In this document: piece after piece, positions 1 to 14,000 of the stretch
Layout: each line of letters starts with the position of its first letter
Position numbering within the stretch: the stretch's first letter is position 1
Assembly (NCBI GenBank): GCA_008360955.1
Contig: LUCM01001897.1
Coordinates: forward strand, 365,786 to 429,785
Length of the DNA: 64,000 nucleotides
Direction: 5' to 3'
Source: Fasciolopsis buskii
Lineage: Eukaryota > Platyhelminthes > Trematoda > Plagiorchiida > Fasciolidae
The notes under the pieces: generated by a model
Database searches by the model: none
What the model was told of the DNA's origin: nothing
The model's input: only the letters and a program-made list of their open reading frames with translations
Program-made: the position numbers and the translations under genes

Positions 1-3000
1 TGCTATGAGCTCTTCTGACTAGTATATATATATGCAATAGTTTTGCTCTCTACCCATTTTTCCATTTTTCAATGATCTATGGGGCTGTTCTGTTAAACCA
101 GTTTTTTTGCCATTTTGGCCGATTGACTAAGCAATCGATCGACCGAATTGCTACATGTTCGTAAACAGGTGTAAGTTAAAACGGCTCTACTCTAGTCAGT
201 ACAGAAGAACGGAGATGAAAATCGCAAGTAGATTGATTGTCGATCGGCGCATGCGAGTCGATAACAGGCACACTTTAGTAGACACTACGGTTTGTCGGTC
301 AGTACATGTATGAACAAGGGGTCAGCCAATCGATGGTTTTAGAACCACGGTGGCCTCGTTACTGTCGGGCGAAATATAACTTGCTTTTGTCTATGTATTC
401 CAATAAGAATAACCGTTATCCTCCAGCTGACGGTGAACATTGGGATCAGTCGGGTGAAGTGTTTTTGCTTTGTTCCCTATCGTTTGCCACGTATTTGGTT
501 CATAACTATTTGTGATTTGCGTTTAAATGACCTACCCGTTCTCTGCGGCTAATATATACATTAGATGTGTATATGTATGCTGAACTCGAATGATTAGTTT
601 ACAAATTAACGGCCTCAAGGTTCCATTTCGACGGGTAACAGACAGTTGAATTTGAAAAGTTATGTTGTCATTAAAAGTTGGAATGTTTTCGGAAGCCACT
701 TGATGGCTACTAGCATGCCAACTCAGCTGGGCCACCAGTGTCGAGTACAAACCTAATGACACATGTGTGTGTGTGTGTGTGCGTGAATATTTTTCGTCTC
801 ATGAATGCTGCCATTTTCTTACGCTATTTGATGGACGACTCGCATGACCGATTAAAATGCGAAATTTCCTGAGCCTTTCGGCGGGGCCTCGAAATTCATG
901 TTCAAGAGAAATGTGGTATTAAAGGTTGCAAGAGTGGTGACACAAATGGTTTGAGGTGATTTTCTGCGTGCATTCTGATGTTTTTATATCATCCGTGATT
1001 CTTTTGTGGCTTGTTATAATACTCAGTCGCCCAGTTCAACATAGGCCTGTTTATTCAAGGATGGCATTTGCGCAAACAAGCTCAGTATGCAACGCGATGG
1101 AATTGTTCCAAACGTGCCGCAGACCGAGTGTTCGATTCACGTCCCTGTTCTGGAAAACCTCGTCCAATCAGTGAAACGCGATAAGGGGCAATGGTCTTGT
1201 TTAGTTGGCGGGCCACACTAGCCACGAGCGGATTCGTGTGGTATTTTTTAGGGAGAACGCTTATCTGGCGAAAACTATATTCTGGACACTGCCGCTACTT
1301 GTCCGCGGCCGCTTATTAGGTGGGTGTGAGCGCAGCTTATTCATGCCAACGACCGAAATGATGGTCGTTCTCTTATCCGCGGCCCAAAGACACGTTTGGT
1401 GGCATGCGGCTTTCTCCTGAGTCTCGGGGAGACAAATATTCTATCATCAACCTTTAATCCACCTGACCGTTTGTCGGTGATCCTACCTCTGACTGCTTTA
1501 TTTTCATCCCTCCACTTGACAGACCCCAACTAAAATCGATCACGGTCGCACTGTCCTAACTGCGTCAAGTGCTCCTTATTTAGGATTAACCTCATCTTAA
1601 GGTTACGCCAAATGTCTGCTTTAATGTCTCAAACACTAATCTCCATTCCCTCTCACTTAAAAATCTGTTTTGCTTTCTCCAACTGCATTTCACATTAACT
1701 TCCACCCATTCTATAGGGTCACTTTCATTATTTATTAATTCTCCTCTTTATTGCTGTCTGTGTCTACGCATGCTGCTGATACTGAGATAAGAGTAAGCTT
1801 TCCATTCCGCACCAGACGCTTTTCGAACCGACACACCGTCTCTTCTTTCGTCCAAAGTTCAAATCTATTGAATACCTGAGTACTGCAATCATGTGTGGTG
1901 GAGCTTTTGTTGTATCTCGTTTTCTTCTTGGAGTTCAACGAAAGGCTAATGAATGACGCTATCTCGACTTCAAATTTGCACCAATATGAATTTTTTTCTA
2001 CCGTTATTATTATTATTCACAGCTCTTCAGAATTTCCTTTTTATTTGACTTTCCACCGTTTATCATGTAGATAGGCGACCAATCACCCTCGGCAAACCAC
2101 TACCTCCAGATGTTCAGATGCCTGTTTTCTTTCATATCTTAAGGTACTAAGCTCCGAAACCTTCCCTCGTTCTATAATTTCGAAAATTACCAATCTTTTT
2201 ACTTTGGAATTCAGGATCAACAAACTCCATCTAATTTAAATGTTTCGCGCATAAACCTTCTTACAGTATGTCTTCTGATTAGGGGGTTTACCAACTTTAC
2301 CGCGAATGGTTTCATGTTGAGCGGGAAACCCGTCAAAGTAACTTTGAAAATTCAAGCTTCTATTTCGCTGAACGACGCGAAGTTGCAGGGTAGGCTTTAA
2401 CCCGCCTCATGAACCGCTGACTGATTAATTCCGTATACAAGGCCCCGCCGAAATATTACGTCGGAATCATTAAGAACAAAAGTAGTCGCTACCAGATACG
2501 ACACTTTGAGTAAATAAGACTCTAGACCAGATGAATTAGAGTTAACAAATTTGGCTGAATGGAAAATCTACTGACCTGATTTCTCGGGGGCTTTGGATGA
2601 GAACAACCTTTTCTTTCGCGAAATGAATGTTAATTAATGGCCAGGAAAGCCACAGGTACTTTGTTAGTGAGAAAATATCGATAACATACAAAAAGAGGAT
2701 GGCGTTCCCATTACCAACTAATCCGAATGACGTGGCGTCGCGGTCTCAAAATGCTCCCTCCAAGTGAATCACCTGTTTGATTTCGCTTAACATTTTCTGC
2801 TCGCAAAACTGGATCAATGGGCCTGATAAAACAGAAATCGCACGTCTATATGCAAGCGGATACCCAAACATGAACGCGCTGATCAGAGAAAAAGAGTGCG
2901 AGAGGAATCTGGGGATTATGTGGCCACTACTCATCGGCAGATGATTTCAGATGTACGAAAAAGTTTACTTGGTTCGTCTCTCTTTCTCTCCAAAGCACTT

Positions 3001-4549
3001 TGCCTTGGAAATACCCTATGATTAATCAGTTGAGATATCAGAAGGCCGATATCGCGAAGAAATTTCTATTCTACATCTTGCTCTGGGCATTTGTACACGG
3101 GCTATTTATTATAGGGTTAATAATACAGCTTAGAGGAAGTGTGATATCCCTGAGAAATACAGAAAACTGTTCACGACCGATACATGGCGAAAAGCCTCCC
3201 GTCGCCTCTTAACTTTATTCAGTCGAATTTGCCTGATTGTAATCGAAATCGCTATTTAGTTCTCTGATTTTGTCACAGCCTCACAGCATCATTCACCAGG
3301 AGACGAAATGAACGGACGGCGAGTAAATTAATACAAAAGATAAGTTAAAATAGCATCACGTGGAGGAGGGAGAATTTCGGCTGGAAGTAGGTCAAACATT
3401 CAATCATATTACTATCACCTAGGGCCCAGTCGAGAAGTCTAACTCTTCCTAATCGGAGTGGACTAACGGTTAAATTTTTCATACATTTTCATCATAAAAA
3501 ATAATCACTTTTACCTATCTTCCAACTAACACCTGCTTCGGAGAACACCGCGTATCGAATGGGCTGAGCTATGGGCATGCGTAATGCATCAACTTTATTC
3601 GGATTCAGATCTTCTTCTAAAGACTAGGCCCTGGTGTTCAGTATCGTAAGCCCAATCTCACAGCTGTAAATAAAATTCTCCAGTCATTTTTGAGCGACAA
3701 TGGAAAGGAATCAGTACTTAAAGACCGACAGTTTTCAATTATCTTCAATTTGTAACATCAATGTTGCAGTATAAAACTTACCGTTGCTGTGCACACTCGA
3801 CCTTCAACCAGCAATCGGATGATCGACTCGCCGAGGCCAAGGGTGTATCAAATTAGTAAAAGTCAGTTGAGCCTTCCGCATATGCGATGACACCCCATCC
3901 ATAATATCGCCACTTGATGGTATGCTACTGCCCAAGTGACCAAACTTAAGCACTCCACCAAACCTTTTCGTCTGGGTTTCACCACATGTGCTAGCTCTTT
4001 GGTACACCATAGCCACGTTACTAACCATTTATCCTGGTTCACGGTTCACCGGTGGGCTTGATGCCACTCGGTTGTCCAAAAAGAAATCGAAATAGAGCAC
4101 TCGACCATAGTCTAACCCACAGGGCTGCAAGAGGGTTTCGTAACTCATTGGATGACGGCGAATGACTGGTCAATTCATGTTTCGTAGGGGTTTAAAAATG
4201 TGAATGAGGTCTGCGAATCTCCAACACAGATAGCTGGAAACTAAGTGACATGATTAAGTGCTGGGGTCAGGCGCTTCCTGGTGTTCGACACCCTATCTCC
4301 ACCACATGGGAGAGAGATAACAGCATAAACCAGAGCACATAAACCCGATGTTACCGGTTGTAAAAAGTGAATTGAAACTGACGTTACTATTATCTACGGT
4401 CGAGGGTAGTGCATTTATATTTCACACATGGTTCGGGTTCTGATGAATCATTCAGAGGTGCACGCCAAGTCCGCTCCTAAAACCTGGAGTGATGAAAACC
4501 TACTGGAGACTAATGCGTCGGAAGATAGAGGAATGGGATTTAGACTTAC
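1..4549. other. Downstream flank of unk exon 6; no supported gene
   Basis: Because exon 6 ends in a good donor, some of this stretch must be unk intron, and further exons may lie here. I found no segment with family-like residues and a fitting phase. One 50-nt segment (2773-2822, minus) has suitable splice signals but no recognisable protein similarity. The short open frames present are scattered on both strands with no domain content. A (TG)n run is at 764-782. Confidence 0.5.
764..782. repeat. (TG)n microsatellite
   Basis: About nine uninterrupted TG units. Confidence 0.9.
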
Positions 4550-5062
4550 CGTTCTGAAACAAATTGCTCATAGGTCGGTGCTGATAGAAAGGCAAATGTC
4601 CAGCAGCTGGAGTGACCGTTGTTTGAGACAACGAAAGAATTGCATTCGCGGCCAGTTGTGCAGCGTCTTTGGGCACATTCGAAGTCGTAATGCCGTTGCC
4701 ATTATTATTACTATTGTTATTTGCACCGTTGCTAGTATTACTATTACTACTGCTCATAGTACCACAATTGGTAGGGTTGCTCAAATTCGTTGTATTTGTG
4801 GTCATCCCGGTCGTGCTGGTAGCGGTTGAAGCAGTCAAAAATGAGTGTGCACGATCAGTGCCCGATTGCCCGGTTGGGTGCCACAGGCCCAAATTTTGAT
4901 GCGGTGAACTACAACGACCCATGCGGCGGCCACGAGTGCTCGGCGGAGCTGTGGTCAGAGTTTGTCCGGCCAAATTCGCCAGTGGGGACATGAGATTGGG
5001 CACAACAAATCCAGAAGCTGGCAGCTGCCCGGCACCACGAGGACTTATCTCAGCAAATCCAA
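4550..5062 (-). CDS. unk: unk exon 6, low-complexity Asn/Ser/Thr-rich region
   Basis: 513 nt, completing codon 326 (Ile) through one base of codon 497. Acceptor is TTAATCTGCTAG; donor is AACG before GTAAGTC. The phase matches exon 5. It starts GFAEISPRGAGQLP, contains a basic patch (STRGRRMGRC), then Thr-rich and Asn/Ser-rich runs (about 4690-4800) built from AAT/AGT codons, and ends HLPFYQHRPMSNLFQN. No known domain is visible; in relatives this part is a disordered linker. Plus-strand open frames over the same place are shadows. The donor shows that at least one more exon follows. Confidence 0.85.
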
Positions 5063-8035
5063 CTAGCAGATTAAAATGGGATTAAAAACAACAGAAAACG
5101 AATGACATACTAATAATGACGACCGTCTGAGTAGGTGTATTTATTTATTCTCGGAGGAACGGCCTATATCGGGATTACAGTGATTCGTTGGCATACACAG
5201 CTTGCGTTGAATCTCATGATAGTTGAAACGGTTCACTTTTGTCATTTCACAAACGACAGCTAGTGAAGCTGCGCACTGTGTACAAGTATGCTGAATGCAC
5301 GGAGCAAGATGCAACGGCACTAGCAGCTACAGCTCAATGAAACCGACAACCACCAACCTGAAAACCTGAAATAGTATAAAGTCGCATAAGATCACTATAG
5401 GTTTCGTATTGTAACGAGTCGGAAGATTGCGAACTGTCGTCTACGGTCAAAGTGACCGGCAGATCTGCGGTCTAGAAATTTCGATCTAAGGGGTAGCAAA
5501 TGCTTGAGACACTTTACACACGCCGATGAGTACACTCAGGAAAGATTCATCTGTGCTTAGATTGTTGCTGACCAAAAGCGACAAACTAATCTTACAATGG
5601 AACTTCCTTTGGTGATTTAGCAGACTGAGTGTAATAACACATCAGGCTTCACTTGTTCATTATATGGAAATCAAGATCAAAGGCCGTGCAAGAGAAAGTC
5701 CAACAAGGCAATGTTTGTACTACGGATAAGACGGACAAAACGAATATTCCAAATGTCAGCATCCGTTTCAATCGTTTTTTTACAACCATCAACCTTACAC
5801 CACCGTGCTCTAATTTCGATTGCTACTTGACACGACCTGAAAGTCGCCGGCGATGCTTGGAAGCCGACTCAGTAAAAAGGTTTATAGTCTGAGTGCAAAT
5901 GCGACCAGTCCGAATTAGTTGGTGGCGACGACTTACATGATTACCTATGGCTGTCATTTCAGTTGTCCTCGACCGTAACACATGAGGCGAGCAGATAATA
6001 AAGTTACCGTAAAATAAAGATGCCAAGGCGATCTACCAACTGTAAACAACTAGCATTCGACCAAAATGCTTGAATGGAAAAGCAAACAAGCATTGAAGCT
6101 CACTTCAAAATCGTATGATCCCAAATTAGAACCCGCTTTGAATAGCAATTAGTGCAACAAGTACCCATTAAAGGTATTTCGATTAGCTCCATGGCTATGC
6201 ATTGTCCACCAAAAAATGCCTACTTTCTGCATCAACTTTGGCCCGGAGGTTCCAAATAGTCAGTAAGGAATATTTCCACTTGGACATACCTAACTGACCA
6301 ACAAAAAAGAATGAAAGCATACGTATTATCAGCGAGGGAGAAAAAGGGAGACAGCACACACTAAGCGAAATGTTACTTACTCCCGCTTGCAGAGGTTAGT
6401 TGGTCTTGTTGCAATTGGGCCAAAAAATCACGTCCGGTCGAGATTTCTGAATCACAATGAGCGAACGCACAGAAAGGACCCCGTGGGCAGTAGCCAGAAT
6501 TGATTACGTCGTTACATTTGGTCGATTTGTAGATCTGTGAAATAATTATGTTTGGAAAAATGATACAAGTTATACCCACATCGGGATCAGTGTAAATTAA
6601 AGATGGGGCCGACTTGAAACAGCGTAACCAGAACTTACAAACTGCCTGAATTTGTGGAAGTGTACAATTCAGAAGTAGCGACAATAAAAACAATACTTTG
6701 AAAACCAGGTTCGCGTGCAACACGGCTGTTGGATTTAGGCTACTAAGATAGCAGAGGGAAAACGCATAATTTAAACCGTTTATTGTGGTTCAGCCACATA
6801 TCATGCCATAATCACCAATAAACTACCTAGGTCCGCAGTATTTCTCAAGGCGGGAAGAGGTGCAACAGATCAGCTCATAAACAAGGGAAGGTCTAACATG
6901 GGCCGACGCCTTACATGCTACATGAGTACCCAGTACAAGCTTCGGTACTTGCTGCTACATGAACAATCAAAAAATGTGATATTAATTACCATGAGAATCG
7001 AAACGATGCATTGTGTGACGGTGCATGCGACTTCCTGTGGAATCAAAAGTTAAGATCGTGATTTATTTGACCCTTGGCGTTCAGCTAACAAGTGACTGTA
7101 ACGAAAATCATATGATTGAAACTGGAGTTTTCGAATTAACATCAGTTCATGAATGAGGAGGACCCGAATCTCAACAAGTTTTGGAGCAGACAACTAAAAA
7201 CTGCCGACACGTGTCTTACTGGTCCGAACTGATTAGGAATGTACATATTACACATCATATCCTCTGCCTGAGTGCGAACGGCCTTTGATTAAAGGTGTGA
7301 TAAAAGTATTTGGGGATCAGTTGGTAAACGGAACACAAACAAGATACAAGGAGGAGATTGCGTGCGGCCACACAAACACATCATAAAGCCATATAATTAT
7401 GCACCAAAACCTTAAACCAGATGACTTCCCCGAGTAGGTTGAGCTGGATTGCCCAGTTGAAGTCCGCGAGACCCACCCTCCCAAACTGATAGCTGGAGAC
7501 CATAAGTAATACAGGTAAATGCTTCAGTCGGTGGCGTTAACACAGCCGAAACGTTTCTGATTCCATACATCTCTTTCCTTCAGTGTTAACTACTGTTACG
7601 AAGGAGCAACCAAAACTGGAGCACATTAAAGTTTCTGAAAACACTCAACCGAAATTAAGTATGATGGCATCGCAACAAGGACGCGAAGACGATTACAAGC
7701 AAGGTATAAAAAGAAATTTGGCTCGAAAAAAGCATAATGTTTTATTTGTTTTCACCATGTACATTTTGTTATTCATCAAACAGGGCATCGCGTACATTCA
7801 GAATAAAGCGAGGCGCTGGTGTTAACTGTAATCTGGACATATGTACATGGAAAAGTCCATACAAATACAGTACAATACCTCAGCTAACTACATCCTGTGA
7901 TGTCATGTGAGAATCGCGTTAACCACTACCTTAGATCTATGGCTTATTGTACAGCCTATACCGGATGAGTTTACGAGCGAAGACGAAACAAAACAACAAC
8001 AACAACAACAACAACAACAAACAACAACAACGACG

Positions 8036-8087
<52 letters not shown>

Positions 8088-11000
8088 ATGCGTTCAACCT
8101 GATCGATGATCTCGGAGATCTTTCATAGCACTCACAAATGATAAATTACAAATCAAAACGCTAATAAGCGCAATGCTTACTCGACAACCCAATGTGCTAC
8201 GAATGATCCGACAAAAGTGATTTGACTGGAAAATGAGTGTTCGACATCTGATGAGTAGATGCACTTTAGCAAAAACTTTGTGGTAAATTTGTGTAGGATG
8301 CTGTCACATTAAAGCCAAAACTATTAACGGGGCTTCGCGTTTTTGCGCACCCATCTGAGGCGATTACCGGGTACCGATCGCAACATTCAGTAAGAAGTGC
8401 ATACACAGGAAAAAAGTCGTTCGCCTGTCGCAGTTTAAACCAAACCATCGTGTCACATTTCGGCGTCGCTATTACAAATCCAGGTTTTTGGTATACGCGA
8501 ACAGCTGGAAAGCGTGCTACCCGGCGCGTCCCTAAGTTGAGGACAGCGGAACGACCGCAATTTTGACGGTTTGTCACGAATAAGGTGGGATAATATTCAC
8601 CGAATAAGTTGCCGCGGTCAGGTAGCAGCACTGTGGAGGACGTAGTGGGTTTTCTGCCTGGCGAGCGCTTACCCTAAAAAATAAGCTTTTTGACGCACTG
8701 TGGCGCAGAGAACTTGACTCGCCATTCAATAAGGTCATAGCCCGTGTCCCTTTTTGAGACACTGTGCATTAGAAAAGGCGTATGAACCGAATTATTCTGC
8801 CACCGGCTCTGTTCCACAGCCCCCTCCCCCGGGAAGCATTGGGCTCCTGATGTGAATTGATAAAAAGCCGCATAAACTGAACTACCAGGCACCGGCTCCC
8901 TACGGTTTCCGGAATGCCGCCTTGCACATTAGGTCTTCCGATGAAAGGCTCGGATGAAGCCCTAAAAGACAAATCTTACTTCGGTTTGAGAAACCGGATA
9001 GTATACAGCCCACAGAGGAACCGCCATTTTGATTAACAATCCACTACATGCAGCAGGAGTCTGAAAGGTCTGACAAGCGTGGTGAACTATACACTAAGAT
9101 CTTTCACTTTTCTTTCTTCCTCTCATACTGATTTTACCTCCTACCACAGTTCCGACAGCAGCAGAGCTGCATTCCTGTGCGATCTGTTATCAGAGTGGAA
9201 ATTGCATCTGCTGTTTTGTGCCACCGGTTTACGAATACAGAAAAATGAGTGCACTATAAATATGGCTCGTCAAACAAAGCCAAAACGTACCTCCGGATGA
9301 AACTGTTGCTCAGTTCGTGTGTGGCAATATGTGCACGTATCCCCGGCCTCGCACAGTCCACTGTCCAACCACTCGTCCCCGGGGCGAACAATAGGACATG
9401 GGGTGCTTCGGTAGCGCCATTTGTCTGGCGCGCGACGTTTATCTTTTCCGTTATGATAGAACGGACAAGAATAACCTTGACGACACATACGTGGAGGTTT
9501 CTTGCACAGCTCGGTCTTGTAACATGCCAACACGTGGAACATTTCTGGAACAAGACGCGTAGAACACGATGGCAAATGGAGAATCCGTGAGAAAAAAAAC
9601 GATCTCATGACGTGTTCGCACTAATGCGCAACAAGAATGTTTCGTCAAAATCTATTGTTGTGTCCAAGGAAGAGAATCGACCAACATGAATTTGAGAATG
9701 AATTATAATCAAAAATAATCAAATTGAATCACGGAGCAGCAGTTAGGCGAGTCAAAAACTGTTCAGGAACAACATTTCTGCAAAGCTTTTGCAAGAGGAC
9801 AGGACATCAAAGAGCAGTGGAGAAAGATATCAGATGATCGCTAGTAACCACAAATAAATCAGTAACAAAATTAGGTGGTGAAATATTACTATCAGCCTAA
9901 TAAATACTTTCACTAATCTTACCGACCCTTAATGGTACTAGAGAATACCGACCATAATTGAAGGAGTACCCATTGGCACCGCATTCGTACTTTGGTGGAG
10001 CCGTTACAGACGAAATAGCATACCACAGCGAATGACTCACGAAACAGAATAGTCCAGTGAATAAGAACTACTGACCAGCTGTGATCAAACGGTAAACGTC
10101 TATGCGTTCGGGCGTGAATACCCCGAAATTTAAATCCACTATTGTCGACCACTTTTCCATTTGGCAGCCTGGTTGAGGTCCTCACCGTGAAATATTTACT
10201 GACGCACTTGAATGTATATCCAGTAGGACGAAGGCGAATGTCCACCGCTATCCATAGACTCGACTAATCCATGCCAATCAATCCAGGAGGAAAAATTATG
10301 ATCCCAAAACAACTACGGGCGATCTACGAAGCACATGGCATGGCGCTTACAGGGTTTACTAGACACCAAAAACAGCTGGGGTCAGCTGAAGTGCAAACTG
10401 GCTAAACTGTCAGTTAACAGCTACCAGTGTGCTACTACCTCTTTGGGTCGACTAACTGCCGTATTGATTCATTCTCTTGGTCAAAAGCTTGGGGATGGAT
10501 CCCAGCTTAACCCATTATTTCACTACGGGCAACCGTATAACGCCCTCTGGTGAACGATGGACCAAGACGAACAATCAACAAAGTTTTCTGTTTATCTCAT
10601 TGTTTTCCAACTTGGTTTTGGTCCCAACGGCACCAGAATTAAAAAGGAAATTCGGATAAAACTCGACACGTTTATTCTGATTACCGTTTTTGAACAGCAT
10701 TCAGATCACCTGAACGAAACAATTAATTTGATTTGTACAACTAGTTATTCTTCGATTTCTTCTCAGATCTAACCATTTCTTATCTTACTGGGTTTTCAAA
10801 TACTTGACTGCTCTACTTTTGGAACAACACTGCGCTGTGTTCTGTTCCATCTCCAAAATCGAACTCTATGAATTAGTAACGGCCACTTAAACAAAACCCC
10901 AAATAGTATATCCACAAATCCCCACAGTATTATGAAGGAATAGCAAAATAGAACAGTATCCTGCGGCATAAGTAAAAGCAATGCCCAATACTAAATATGT

Positions 11001-14000
11001 GACTAAGTATGATCATCTGAGGATAATATTCTCATCCGTATTTCTTTTCTTGTATAAAAAAGAAACCTGTTTTAGTTAGACGTCTTCCACACTGTGTATT
11101 GGTAATCTCAAACCAACGGATTTTCCACCTGCGGATTAGCATTTATGTTTAGCTTTGAAATAAATACCTCTATCCTCTCAGGTTTCGTTACGACCAGTAA
11201 GTAACAAGACCAATATTAGTGTCTGATCAAAAGATGGTCGCGGTTAACTGAGACTGACTGAATACGCGGTATGACTAAACTTTATAAAACAACATGGAAT
11301 CGAATATTCTGGTAACTTCCTGGGATTTCCCTGTGCGGACGACACGCGTTCTCGCGCAGGGAAAAAATCATCAATTATAACTCCATGTTTCCATGTGGTG
11401 AGCCTACACCAAACTGAGCACCAATTCTTTTTCATTTCCGGCCAGCGAATCATCACAAAAAGCGTCGTTGGTCATATTCAGACAAAGCCGGAAATTTTAT
11501 TCTGCTAGGACTCAACTGATTCGAGACTTTGCATCTACACATCTTTATCTATGCTTTGCACAAATCTGTGTAAATATCGTGTCATCAGAACCATGGCGAA
11601 GGACGAGAACAATGAGCGACGAGGAAAGGAAAGCGAACAATGTTTATAGTTTACTATGTATGACAGCTTCTCTATCTCCATTTTCATGTCACCCGTTATC
11701 TATCAGGATTCCTCTGTGAGCTTCGCACTGCCCAGTTGACCAAACTGAAGAAAACAGTTCATTTAGATGATCCTACCCCTAGTCTTCGATCGAACGATTT
11801 AATCCACAAGGGGTAGGAGAACCTGAGGATCACGCAACCCACTGGGAATCCAGTGATTAATTGCTCAGCTCAAGCTCCTAGGACGAGGCCAGACATTCTG
11901 GGTACCCAGTACACTTCTTCGCCACAGACACCGATGAGCATCCACCAGTATGTTCCGTATGCATGTGATTGGTTTGAAATGCCAACTAGATTGACTACGG
12001 AGACGCTCAACCGGATGGAGGGCGCAGGGACATTCACTTCCGTCCTGACATCCTAGTGTCCCGCAATTTCTCGACATCATTTTCCCCTGTTCCTTGCGAA
12101 TCACTTAGCTACTGACCAGGATAATCAAAACAAAATAATCTAGCATTTCTAAAAACGGATATTTCCAAAATCCCTTAGGCAAAATCTCATTTTTCCTTCG
12201 CATCTATCATGAAAAATAGAAACAGTTGTCCAGTGTTGGCTTCGATAAGTACAAACTTCACAATCTAATACTCTCATGAAAACAGAATCGAAAAATTGTT
12301 TTTGAATTGGTCCGTGTCTCCAACTGCTCACTGGCACTTTACTTGGCTGCAACAGTTAAGCTCACGCCTTACCCATTCCAAACAGAAGGAGACTAACAAG
12401 TTCCAGTACTCTCACTATATGCCGTTTAACGAACCAGATATGGAATGCAATGGTTACACCGAAATTCATTCTCAACCCAATGGCATCTTATCATGGCGAG
12501 AATTACTTTATGAGCCTGAGCATCTTCACGGTATCCAGCTGGATTTTGTAAGACAAACTTTTTGTGAAATACGCCATATTTGAATCCACCTGTGCCCCCA
12601 AGTTAGCCACAGTTAATACACACAAAAAACCAATCTAGATGCATGTTAAATGCTTTTTCATGAAGCTTCAACTAAATCTGGACAGTCCTCGTGAAATCAT
12701 ATCTTCTTTCACGCTGTGGATCAACCCCAGAAACTGCCTTCATCCACCAACTAAAACCGCGCGCACTCGTTTGCCCGTTGCCCTTCCCCAATGATCCAGT
12801 CTCAGATTTCCTCTTGTGGCACTAAACTTTTTCCAGTTATTTATTTCATGTATATTGAGAGGAGGCCTGCGATCGCTATACTTTCGGAAATCTGGGTGAG
12901 ATTTTATTCTGTGGATGGGCCCCCAAGTAGAACTACCTGCACAGAAGCGAGATGCATGAGAATTATATTGCTATGCTCAAAGAACTCTAGCCACATCTCG
13001 AGTAAGATGACAGTCTATGGTGCACTTTCTCCTCTGTTTGTCATACAGTAGAAATGTCCAATTTCATCGCTCCCGTTTGACTTTACAATCCAAGATGTCT
13101 TGTTCAACTCTTTTCGTGGCTTCAATGTTGGCATGTTGTGGTTTTGGATTAGGAAGATAATATTGAACTGCTAGAGGACGATAACTAGATCGTGAAGAAC
13201 GCTTTGAGTCGCTCTGTGGTAGAGGTATCGAGGTTTGACATATGTTTTATCCCTTCTAAGTGTGATGTTCCGTTCCCAGAACCGACAACAATAAGTGTTG
13301 GCGTTCATCAATGCTGGTGATAGATTGGGACAGGTAAACAGTTTAATCCACCTAAGGAGTGACAACACAGCTATCGGTCCTATCGGAGAAGAGACTACCA
13401 CCCAAATCGCAAAGTCCCGGTTGGTCCTCAACAACCTAAGATAATTCTGCCACCACTATGAAGTTAGTCAGTCTCTGAAGGGGATTCATCATGTTGTTAT
13501 CCGGACAGTCCTGTTGTATGGATCTGAATTATGATCCGTTCGGGAGGCCAATGCCAGACGTTTATCAGACCCTAAGACTCAATGTCTGAGGAGGATGGCT
13601 CATGTTGTGGCAGCACGAGTTTAAGAATGCCGCTTAATGGGAATGGCGAGTATCTACCTTCGAGTTCTCATTTCTCGTGATCTATTAGGCTGACTCGGTC
13701 ACACGTTATGGAAGCCATTCTAACTTTTACTCCGCCGTACAGTATTCGCGCGTAAACTAGCTGCTTGGAAGAAATGTCGCAGTGGGCAATCGATGACATG
13801 GAGAATAGGTGTGAAAAGCCAGATTAGCAACACTTAAATTTCCCTGACTGGAATTCCACAGACGACGTCACGGGTTGTCAGGAGCATTGGCAGAGATGAG
13901 CGGATAGAGCTCATCGATGAGAACGCCGTTTTACTTTCTAACCTTATGCGGTAATTGGTACATCTTACACAGTGGCAAAAGAATTCAAAATTGGCTCGTA

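Noticed and set aside
3804..4028. Minus-strand frame considered as a downstream unk exon
   Set aside because: The frame ends in a stop before the only nearby GTAAG donor, and no phase-compatible acceptor gives family-like residues.
4428..4899. Plus-strand open frames over 4428-4899, one rich in Leu
   Set aside because: They are antisense shadows of unk exon 6; the Leu run is the complement of its Asn/Ser codons.
7903..8128. Poly-Gln/Thr and poly-Val/Cys open frames
   Set aside because: Both are products of the CAA microsatellite in unk intron 4; neither has flanking coding sequence.
8266..8972. Cluster of overlapping minus-strand frames in unk intron 4
   Set aside because: No domain, no splice signals in phase, and overlapping frames compete; treated as chance.
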